Below, in pieces: positions 1-9,876 of a stretch of 50,761 nt of DNA. The stretch lies in contig CDMY01000748.1 in the NCBI GenBank assembly GCA_001179505.1, positions 37,939 to 88,699 of the forward strand. Reading direction: 5' to 3'. This DNA comes from Vitrella brassicaformis. Its lineage: Eukaryota; Sar; Vitrellaceae. The position numbers and the translations under genes were made by a program. Below the pieces are notes generated by a model that was not told where the DNA came from, ran no database searches, and worked only from the letters and a program-made list of their open reading frames with translations. Position 1 is the first letter of the stretch, and each line of letters starts with the position of its first letter.

Positions 1-25
1 GGGGGGATTATGTGTCAGTCAGTTG

Positions 26-1288
26 TCACGCTGCCATTGTGTGCGTACTGGCGGTGCCGGGCGTCCTGCCCTTGGTCTTCCACTCCTTCTGCAGCTCCTT
101 GGGTGTGGCCTTCTTGACCTCCACCCACTTGTTCTTGAACTTGTGGTACGTGTTGTGCGCAACCACCGCATCCGCACCCTCAGGACTCGCAAAGGTAATG
201 AAACCGAACCTGACCGACCAGAGCAAAGCAGACAGACATACAGGGGGTGGATGGAGCGCTCCGTGTCCGTTCGGGTGTCATTCGCTCACCCCCTCGGCTT
301 TTGTGTGTCCCTGTCCTTCATGAGCACGGCATCGACCACCTTGCCAAAGTTCTCAAAGTAAGAGCGGAACTCATCTGTGACACAACGCACACACACACGC
401 ACACACACACACACAGAGGACACACTGAGGCGTGCGTCAGACTCCGCGCATCGGGGTGTGTGTGTGTGTGTGTGTGAGGGTGCGTACCTTCTGTGAGGTC
501 CGGCAGCCCGCCCACGAATATCTTTTCAGTCCTGAACGATTGAGGGACGTCAACCTGAACGGACGGACACACGACAGAAACGACACGTGGGATATGCCGG
601 AGGTCAGTCTGTCATCCTGTGTGCCTCCCTGACGTTGTGCGAAGGCTTCGACGTCGACACGGAGGTCGTCCCCGGCAGCGCATTGCGGGGGGCTGCACGC
701 TTCACGTCAACCTGTACCCAGACACACACACACACGCGGCCGGTGCCTCTCTGCGTGTGCGTGAGTGTGTGTGTGTGTGTGTGACTGTGTACCTCCTTGC
801 TGTCGAGCTGGTGTTTCCTTTCCCGAAGACACCGCTCCATGCTCGGCTCGTCTGCGTAGGTCACGAAGCCGAAACCACGGCTGCGACCTGCACACGCACA
901 CGTACAATGTGTGTTGTGCGTATTTGTGTGGACGGGCGTTAACTGAGAGTGTGTGTCTGTGTCACCTGTCGAGCTGTCGTACATCACGATGGCATCGGCC
1001 AGAGGGCCGAACCGACTGAAGTACTCGTGAAGCGTCTCTGAGGCAACACACACACACACACACACACAGTACACAGTACACAGTTCGCACGCCCAGCCAG
1101 CACTTCACAAGCAAGCTCCTCTGATCTTTGTCTTTGCTCAACCGTGACAAGCTCATCGACACGAGCGCTCCCCCGCCCCCCGTGTGCGAGTGTCCCCTCC
1201 TTTGTCCCTCACCCTTGGTCGTCTCCTGGGACAGCCCTCCGATGAACAGCTTGAGACCGTCGTACACGCCGCCGCCATCAAACGACAT
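26..1288 (-). CDS. Two-RRM RNA-binding protein (hnRNP A/DAZAP1/Musashi-like), 7 exons
   Basis: Likely an RNA-binding protein acting in mRNA processing or transport. My model joins 1288-1213, 1037-966, 887-793, 711-634, 554-488, 374-290 and 209-26 (218 aa); all phases close. RRM1 starts near residue 12 with RNP2 LFIGGL and has RNP1 RGFGFVTY; RRM2 has RNP2 IFVGGL and RNP1 RGFGFITF. The two RRMs are joined by a short linker, the usual tandem layout of the hnRNP A/Musashi/DAZAP1 group. The start ATG (MSFDGGG) lies just before RRM1, so there is almost no N-terminal extension, and only about 30 residues follow RRM2; there is no Gly-rich tail. Introns carry long CA/TG runs. The gene is head-to-head with the WD40 gene, 288 bp away. 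Family-level call is strong; the exact orthologue is not determined. Confidence 0.85.
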
Positions 1289-1511
1289 TCCAACGCAGCG
1301 CACACAAGGACACCGTCTCTCGGGAGGCGACGCAACGCCTTACGGGCACCCTTGAGGCAGAAATGGACGGGCGGCGACGACCCAGAGATATGCGCGTCTG
1401 AGCGCCAGGTGGCGATCTCCTTGAAAAATGGTCGAGAAATGGTGTGAGAACACCTCTGTAGCTTCTCCAGAAGAGAAAATTCAGGTCGAAAGGAGAACGC
1501 AGGCCAACCTC

Positions 1512-1524
1512 CGAGCTAAGCTCG
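1512..1524. promoter_or_regulatory. Palindrome CGAGCTAAGCTCG upstream of WD40 ATG
   Basis: A perfect 13-bp palindrome with a central A lies about 55 bp before the WD40 start codon, in the shared head-to-head intergenic region. Related AGCT-N-AGCT palindromes occur at 17475-17483, 19379-19393 and 21396-21410, each upstream of a gene start. A role as a protein-binding core promoter element is inference. Confidence 0.35.
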
Positions 1525-1576
1525 CGTCGTGGCCCCCACTTTGCCCCCACTTCGCCCCGCTCCAGTCGTTTCGGCA

Positions 1577-3263
1577 ATGGGGAATCTCACTAGCAGTGCC
1601 CTGGGTACGTGTTTCGACACCGACGTCAATAGGACATACAAGAGCGGGCAGCTCGGCTTCCTGCAGACGACGAGGAAATCGCAGAGGGGCGTGTCCAGGG
1701 AGATTGCACGGGTGGGTAGGTCTGCACCATGTGAAGAGGCATGCAGCCACCTCATATCAGACGGACGCTGGTTCTGTTTCGTGCGTGTGTTCGCTTTGCT
1801 CTCGCAGGTCGGCGACCATGCCGACAGCACGGACGCGTGGGGTCTGCAGATGGCGTGTGACGCCGCTCACGACGACTACGTGAGGTGCCTGGCTGTGCTG
1901 CCCAGAAGCAACCTCATTGTGAGCGGCGGTGGGGACTCTGTCATCCGTGTTTGGAGTGCGGAGACGGGCAGGCTGCTGAGGGAGGTGGAGAATGATTCGC
2001 TGAGGGTCTTTCTGGTCAGGGAGGACCACAATGAGCTGCTGGCGGGCGCCAGGGACGGCAGGTGACTGTGTGCATGAGGTGAGTGGTGTTCATGCGATCT
2101 GTATGCGTGTTCGTTTTGTCGTACACAGCATCACCGTGTACGACACCAAATCGTGGAAGGTCAAGACCGCCTTCATGGACGACTCAGGCAGCGTCTTCGC
2201 CCTTGCCGAACACCACTACACACTCATCAGGTAGCCACCCCAAGAACGCTTCCAAATATTCTCTATATCCTTGCACCTGTGGTGTCTCAGCGGCTCAGAC
2301 CACATCGCCATCTGGACCAACCCTGAGTGGCGGCCGGCGACTGACCCTACACCCGGACACACTGGCATGATGGAGGGGCGGCCCAGCATGGGCCGTGAGG
2401 TGATCAGGGGGCAGAGGGGGGCGCCGTTGCCGTGGGGAGGGGTATGGAGGGCATCGCACGTCATCGACGAGGCGTCGCGGTCACTCATGGTGCATGACGG
2501 CAAGCTGTATGTCGGGGCTATCGATCGGGCTCTCAAGGTGGCCTCCACAGGGATGGTTGGAGTGCGTGTGTAACAAGACACTTCGTTTTCCGTCGTGTGT
2601 CGTTGTGTGCAGGTGTATGACTTGAAGACGCTCGAGTGCATCGAGACACTTGTCCATCACGAGCGGTGCATTTGGTCGATGCTCGTCGTGAACCAGTTCC
2701 TGGTCACCGGCAGGTAGGCGACACCCAGCAAGCAGCCTTGACACAGCAGCACTACTGACGATTCTCTCTCTTGTTGGTTCAGCGCGGATTTCACCCTGGG
2801 TGTGTGGCGGTTTGCTAAGGAGGACGGCGAGCCTGCGTTGCAGTTAGTGGCCAGCCTGGGCGACCACAGCGGATGGATTGTGCAGCTGCTCTCATACGGC
2901 AACAAACTCGTCACGGCATGCCTGTACGTCACCAAGAGGACAACGCATGGATGTTTGCAACGACGAGTGCTGTCCTCTCGACGTTGCTTTCCATGCAGTG
3001 ATGGGTTTGTGCGTGTGTGGGACACGCACGGCGACCCAGTGGACTGGCGACGCGTCAAGGTCATCGAAGTCAGCGAGAACGAAGAGAACGAGGTGGGGAC
3101 TCATAAGAGAAGAAAGGAGTGTCCGGCAGTGAGTGTCGCTGTCCGTCTTCAGGTGTACTCTGTGGCTGCGATTGACAACAAGCTGGTCACCGCCAGCTCA
3201 GACGGGGCCATCCACGTCTACTTTGATGCACGGCAGCAGCACGAGCAGAGACAGAGCCAGTGA
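1577..3263 (+). CDS. WD40-repeat protein, 8 exons
   Basis: Predicted beta-propeller scaffold of unknown partner. Exons: 1577-1711, 1808-2061, 2129-2230, 2291-2537, 2613-2713, 2783-2923, 2999-3092, 3153-3263 (394 aa, phases close). Several WD repeats are visible, e.g. blades ending VIRVWS, SITVYD, IAIWTN, FTLGVW, FVRVWD and IHVYFD, with repeated LVTA/IVSGGGD strands. The N-terminus begins MGNLTSS, a plausible N-myristoylation signal, so the protein may be membrane tethered (inference). Low-similarity blades make the exact blade count uncertain (about 6-7). A 13-bp palindrome lies about 55 bp upstream of the ATG. Shares a short intergenic region with the RRM gene on the opposite strand. Confidence 0.82.
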
Positions 3264-3398
3264 TCCAATCGACATCCGCCTCTACGTGGCTTGCAAGGCG
3301 CGGTCTGACTCTGCGCGTCGCCCTCTGGCTCATTGCTTTTACGATTCAGTGTTAATCAAGTTGATGTCTCTCAATCGTTCAGTCAGTGCCGTTCAATC

Positions 3399-6300
3399 TC
3401 AGTGTATCTTTGTCTTGATCTGTGTCTCCATCTCCGCCAGCCTCTTGTCCATCTGTGTCAGTCGCTCCTCCAAGCGTCCGTCCATCGCCTGCAAGACTGA
3501 AATACGGGCCCGCACAGACACAGCGAGACACAGTGCTGCGTGGTTTTTCTGCATGCCTCAGCTTCGCCTCACCCGCCATGATGTCAGGAGAGGTCGCGTT
3601 ATGGGAATTCGCTGCCCTGATCCATCCATCGATGACCTCCGTCGATACGTCCAACGTCGGGACTCTAGCAGCTCGGTGACGCCGGCGCGCAGCTTCCGCA
3701 GCTTGCGAACCACCGGACTGACCTTTCGAAGCTTCCTGGCAGGCCTGAGTCAGACAGCAGAGTGGATTGCTTAGGTTTTGATCTCTCCCCTTCCCTACTT
3801 GGATTGCAAACACTATGAAGAAGAAGAGTACGCCAAATGGGAATAGAGTGACGAGCATGACGGTGTTCCACAGACGCTTCAAGAGCGAGTCTGCTGGCTG
3901 GGAGAGGCAGGGGTAGTAGCAACCGGTACCACTATCAGTCGAAGCTCCAGCATTCAGCACATATTCCTTGTCAAGGAGCACGTGTAGCAGCCGTTCGGGA
4001 GCTGAGAGGATCCAATCGGGTGTGAATGCCACGGTGAAGAGGAGCGCATCGATGAGGGCATACAGAACCACCATGGACCAAAAGGCAATGCGGCAGACTG
4101 TCGACTGCTCACGCCGTTCTCTGCTTATGAGAGAGGCCAGATATCGCAAGGGGGCCGATACAACGAAAGCTGCATAGTCCATGGTGCCATGAGCGTGCCG
4201 AGCATTTTGAATCGCATTCTCATTCTTATATATTGGTGAACTGACCGACGAGGTTGAATGGCGGCGGCAGCCGCTCGTGGAGCGGCATTGTGAGGTATTC
4301 ATTCAACACGCGAATGCGCAGCAGCCTGGACAAAGCCATAAAGCCTCTGCCAGTCTCATCACCGCCTGGTCGTCTTGTTTCGCTTACTGGTACTGCGCGT
4401 TCTGTGTCTCCTCGATCGCTGAATACGTTGATGCCTGACACACACACAGAGACATTCGATCGAAACAATCCGGTGGCACAATCAATTTGTATGGCGTGCG
4501 TCTCACCATGATGGCGATGAGCAGGTTGAGCTATTGATGCAAGGACAAAAGATAAGGAATGGGGGCCTTGTATGTGCAGAGTAGTATGGCAGAGGCTCAC
4601 GAGTATGATGGACGAGAGGATGATGTAGGTGAACAGCAGCACAGCGCCCAGCGTGTCGTGGGTCTCTATGGCGTTGTTCAACGGGCCGTCGAAATTTCCC
4701 AGGCCGGCGTAGAAACTGCACAACGCAAAGACGCGACATGACCACCGTCGAGTGCGTATCCTCATGACCCCCCATACAGTGTGAGCATGGCTTTGTCGTA
4801 GGAGGCGAAGTAGTCACGGTCTTCGTCGGACGAGAGGATGGTGAAGACGCCCGCGAAGATCAGCAGGATGTAGGGGTACAGCAGCAGAAACATCCGGATG
4901 TCAGACAGCATCCTCACCACAGCTCTGACAGGTCAACAGGAGAGACACAGTGACATAGACACGATAGACTCTCTGTGTCTGTGCTCACAGGATGAGCGGT
5001 CCGACGGTTGGATGCAGACTGGCCGTTTGTAAGAGGCGCAGGGCAAACAAGGGGCGATCACTATTGCTGAGCCGACCTCAGCTTCCGCCCCCAGCCGATG
5101 AAGTAAATGGCGATGAAAGCGGCGATAGACGCGCCACTCGCGCAATCAAGCCAGTTCCTGCATGCTCGCGGCGAGAGCATTGGCAGATAGAGCCCAAAGG
5201 TGTGATGGCGGTCATCTGGTGCGTACCAAGAGTCTTTCCAGTACGATCCTCCCAGGCGGAAGGCCTATCCCGTGCACAAATAGAAGCTGATCCAGATCTG
5301 TTTTTTGGAAGTCTCGGTTTACCTGGAAAATCTCGAGTAGAATAAATCCAGATCCAGTGGCCAGCACAATCCACAGCCACACGGACTTGTCCACTGCCGC
5401 GATCGTCATGCCGCTGTCTCCTTTGATGCTCTTGGTGTAGAGTAGCACAGAGAAGATCCTACAGACAAGACAATGGCGCGTCTCTCCTGGCCTGCAGTGG
5501 CTTGTGCGTGCACTCTTACAGAAGGAGCATTGAAAACACGCGGCTGAAGAAGGAACTCCGAGGTGAGAACTCCGTCCCGAGAAGCTTCATCATCGTCAGA
5601 GGCTCCTTTGCTTCCAGTGGAAGAAAGCTTTCATAGATCCGCTGCCAGTGGTGTGTGACGAGAGACACGCAGTTTGCTGTCTCAACAGCACAAAAAGGGA
5701 GCACATGAAGTAAGAGCCGAACGGAGAAAAATAGCCCCATTTGTACCTTGGGTGACCACTGTCAGCGGCTCGGCGGACTCCAGCAGCTTGATGAACTTCT
5801 CCTCGCTGCCCTTGAGTGAGTCGCGAAATTCTTTTTCTCCTGTTCCCGTGCAAAAGCCCGTTACGAATGCCTGAACCAATGCGGAAGTGCAAAACGAACA
5901 CTGAGTGACGTTCGAAGCTGTACCTCGGACCAGCCAGCCGTCCCCTCAAGGTCGTCGGTGAGGGAGTCTTTGGGTCGTGACTGCATCAGGTGACGGAAGA
6001 CGGAACAAGACTGAAGACTGTCGAGGCCGGGTGACGCAACGCGCTTCCTCAAGAACGCCTTCATTGCAGGCACGACCTCCTGCAGGACCTCAGGCTTCAC
6101 CACTCGATCGACCTTTTCGCCACTCGTCCCCAGCAGTTTCAGGGTCACCTCTCCAGCCACACCAACCATCACAGCGACGACTTTGGGCTTGTCAAGGACA
6201 AGATCGAGAGGAGGCTTTCCATCCTGTCAGAATCACGAGCAGGGACGACTTTGATACGAAGTCTGATGCGTGTGGTGCAGCTTACATTGTTCTTGATCTT

Positions 6301-8810
6301 CAGCAGGTCTGGCTTCACCTTCAATACCAATCCCACCGCTTCAGCACGGCCATCCCCTGCAGGAGAGCACAAAGCGACACGTTGAAGCCTCACGGTGGCT
6401 GAGTGCACAAAGAGGCTGACGTGCTGCGTGATGAAGAAGCGTCCAACCATCCTGAATGAGATCATGGAAGAGACACTGGGTGGTTCATGCGCCATTTGAG
6501 AAGTCTTCACTCTTACCTTGTCCTGGCTTTCGAGGGCATCCATATTGCCGCTTGACTTGAGAATCTCTATGACCATGTCGCCGGCCGCGTCAAGCACCGC
6601 AGCCATGACTTTCGGCTCCGTGTTCTCGAAGAAGGCAACATCAATAGGCGTCTTTCCGGCCTGTACACACAGTCATGAGCAGGGACACTGTGACAGAGAA
6701 TTGTTGCCCTGTCGCTTACGTTATCCTCCTTCTCGAGGAGGTCTGGCTGCATCCTCAGTATCAAATTCACCATCTTAACATTCCTCTGCCCTGCAGGAGA
6801 GCGCAAAAGAGGCGCTGAGAAGTGCTGCACTTGTGGCATTATCTATCTGCAGGACTGCAAAAATGACTGACGTGCCGCAAAATGAAGAGGATTGCGTCCG
6901 TCCTGAATACGGGTGAGGAAGACACTGGCTGTGTCATGTACGGTTGAGAGGTTTTGATCGGGTAAAGTGTATCTTTTACCTTGGCCACAGCTTTCAGCAG
7001 CTCCTTTCCTCCCAAGTCGATGAGTTTCTCCACAGTATCACCGAGGTTATTCTCTGCTGCCGAATGAAGAGGCGTGTAGCCCCTCTGAATCAGAGCATGA
7101 AAGAGACACATGCTGTTCAATGCATCAGTCGACATTCCCTCGTCCTTACGTTGTCCCGAGCTTCCAGCAGCTCCTTTCCGCCCCTCTCGACAAACTTCTC
7201 CACAACACCAACTGACCCGTGCTTCGCTGCAAAATGAAGAGGCGTGTTGCCATACTACAGACACAACATGAAAATAGGAAAGAAGGCATTGGTCGGTTGA
7301 TACGCGATATATACCTCATCAGTGGCATCCAACAAATCAGGGACGATCTCCAGCATCGTCTCCAACATACTTGCACTGCCGGATGCTGCCGCACGGCAAC
7401 ACGAGTCCTTACAGGAGCCGCACAGTCAATACACCCTACCTGCTGCCTACCTGCTGCAAAGTGCAAAGGGGTGCGACCATCCTGTCAGACGGACAACGAT
7501 GCCACGCGTCACCCATTGGCAATTCATTGCCATCTTCACCTTGGTCTGAGCTTTCAGCAAGTCCTTCCCGCCCCACTGGATGAAGTTCTCAACAAGATGA
7601 GCTCCACCGCCTTTCTCCGCAACGCAATGGAGTGGTGTTCTGCCGTACTGTAGACACCGCAAGGAGGCAGCAGTGACGACGCGAGTCGGCGAACGAGGAG
7701 ACTGAGCGTAATTGTCCAGCGTCTCCCTGATCCTTTCTCACCCTCACCGTGTCCTGAGCTTGCAGCAGGTCCTTTCTGCCCCACTCGATGAAGTTCTCAA
7801 CAAGATGAGTTCCGCCGCCTTTCTCCACGACAACGTGAAGTGGCGTCTTGCTCCCTTCGCGCTGGATACACAGCAGGAGGATCCGCATGAAAGGAGAAGC
7901 GATGAGTCGGGCAGTCATGATTTCCTCTTCAGATGACGATGACCCTCGACCATGATACCTCATTTCTCAGTTTGAGCAGGTGACGCCGGTTGTGCAGCAG
8001 GACCTCGAAGACCTCTACTGTTGTCGGCGTGTATTTGTCCACACTGTTATCTGGAAAGCACACACGAACTTTGTGACTCCACATGTACATGGCGTGAGAC
8101 GATGCATACGCGCAGCCAGGTGGATGGCAGATCTCCAAGACTGAGAGAGAGTTGAATGCTCCCAGTAACCAGTCGTCAGTATTCTCTCCGCTTGACCAGT
8201 CGGCAGACTGGCAAGATCCTTCCGCAACTGTTCCAGCTCTGCTGTGTTTGCGAGGCCCAAGGCTGCTGTTCTGACCCTGCGTCTGAGCGTTTTGGTCGCT
8301 TCGTCTTCCTCGACGGCAGGGGCACCCACCAGGGGGACCTGCGGATGAAGAGACACAAATGACAGCACTCATGAGTTGCTCGACAAAGTGAACAAGGAAG
8401 CGGATGGACCTCTTCGAGGCGTCTCGGTGCCGGAGGGAGCTCATCCTTGACATCAGCCAGCTGCATCTTCATCAGCCCCTCTTCCCCTGGATGGCTGGGC
8501 TCCAGAAGCGGTATCTGGTCACTCGAGGCCGACGCCGCCCGACGATACGCCGCCGTCATCTGCAATGCCACCGGCGTGAACAATTACAATGGCATTGCAG
8601 GCTGACCTCCATGTTGCCTGTCTCTCCGTGATTGATGGGACTCAGCGCAATGGCGTCATCATCCTCTGAACACGGCAGCTGAGTGTAGCACCAATCACGA
8701 ACAAGGCCCGGGGAGGGTGGCTGTCTCCTGGCGTCTCTCGAGCTGTTGTGCTCACGGCCCTGAACACGTGGGCCGTGCTCACGAGCGCTCCCTGGCCACA
8801 ACTCCAACAT
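3399..8810 (-). CDS. Ankyrin-repeat TRP-type cation channel, about 1,222 aa, 27 exons
   Basis: Predicted membrane cation channel with a cytosolic ankyrin domain. Exons (high to low): 8810-8607, 8559-8410, 8338-8110, 8050-7959, 7861-7748, 7647-7540, 7481-7451, 7385-7315, 7254-7150, 7084-6980, 6902-6872, 6790-6720, 6660-6517, 6451-6421, 6356-6286, 6223-5924, 5870-5747, 5676-5520, 5458-5323, 5264-4989, 4924-4778, 4715-4601, 4530-4507, 4434-4388, 4346-4246, 4169-3573, 3496-3399. Ankyrin repeats (TPLHxAA) span roughly residues 180-560. Six channel helices follow; the pore reads LGNFDG, S6 ends LNLLIAIM, and the post-S6 segment contains LPPPFNLV, all typical of TRP/polycystin channels. Two more hydrophobic helices and a C-terminal coiled coil follow. 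Exon 5264-4989 needs a +1 adjustment near 5061-5076 to stay open. The start ATG at 8810 is the weakest call; the first two exons encode a low-complexity region. Confidence 0.8.
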
Positions 8811-8884
8811 TCTCCCCACGCTCCCCCCTGCACCTCAACCGGGAGACGCCAACAGCCCCCAGACCCCCATGTTTAGCTCGCAGG

Positions 8885-9876
8885 ATGCCGTCTTGCGAGG
8901 AGTCCAGTGCCAACGATGTGGGGTGCGACGACTGCACGTCCATTGTGCCTGCCACGAGCGCCAAACGGTCTCTGTCTGACGGCGGCCAAGACCGGCGACA
9001 GATCGAGAAGGCCTACGAGGTGCTCGGCCTTCAGCCGGGGAGGAGCAGAGAAGTCGTGGAGAGAAGATTCAAAGCCCTGACTAAGGGATCTCAATCAGTC
9101 CTAGCCAGCTTCTTACAGGGTCTCTTCTTCGGTGTTTGTCAGTCCGCCTGCACAACCCGGAACGGGGGGAAGAATTGTAAGCAATGGGGCCCGGCAAGGA
9201 CGCTTCAAACAGTGCCTGTTATGTGTGCCTGGCAATGCGGCTTCAAACAGTGCTGATTATGTGTGCAGGGATCGCTATGTGGAGATCACCACATCGGTTG
9301 GTGTGCTCCGCTCCCTCTTCGCGTCGGTCTACTCCATCGGCAACTCGTACCGCAACTGGGACAAAATTCCACCTGGTGGGCACCACTTACAGAGGCAGCA
9401 ATGTGGTGTCTCTGCACACACGAGAGGTGCACGGATGTCTCGCATGTCATTTCAGGCTGGTATGAGACGGCCTGCCAAGAGATTTATTATCACGAAGGTG
9501 AGACACAAAGTCACTCCGAGAGAAAAGGGACAAAGGGCGTGTGCTAACTGGCCCGATTTGCCGTGTTCAGGCGGCCCTCTGCCTTCGCCACCGATAAGGC
9601 CGTGCGTGAGTATAAGTGACGATGACATCGCCCCAGAGACACACCCCCTCTACGACGTACCCACACAAGAGACACACACGCGGAGACAGAGAGGCGTGTA
9701 TGTCTGTGTGCACCTGTTTGCAGTGCATGGCTACGTCTCCGTTCATCGTGCGATGGTGGTTTCTGGGCGGCGGGGCGCGGCTGATGCGATGCTGCCTGGG
9801 GCCGCAGGAATGAGACAGACAGAGAGAGCAGGACCATGAGATCAAGATCGACCCACTGTTTCCTGACGACGATTGA
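8885..9876 (+). CDS. Degenerate J-domain-like protein of unknown function
   Basis: Not recognised at family level. The first exon (8885-9085 or 9086) encodes a Cys-rich N-terminus, then IEKAYEVLGLQPGRSREVVERR, which resembles J-domain helices I-II. The next plausible exon (9143-9176) continues VRLHNPERGEEL, so the HPD loop would read HNP, predicting loss of Hsp70 stimulation. Later exons 9269-9375 and 9456-9497 encode a hydrophobic, Trp/Tyr-rich stretch (YRNWDKIPPGWYETACQEI). A terminal exon near 9820-9876 ending IDPLFPDDD-stop is likely. The intron after helix II lacks a clean GT donor, and the boundary near 9571-9820 is unresolved. Starts 74 bp from the divergent channel gene. J-like call is inference; it could also be a non-functional relative. 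Confidence 0.5.

Noticed and set aside
318-1074. Open frames rich in THTHTH or VCVCVC
   Set aside because: They are translations of CA/TG microsatellites inside introns of the RRM gene; the spliced frame explains the region better.
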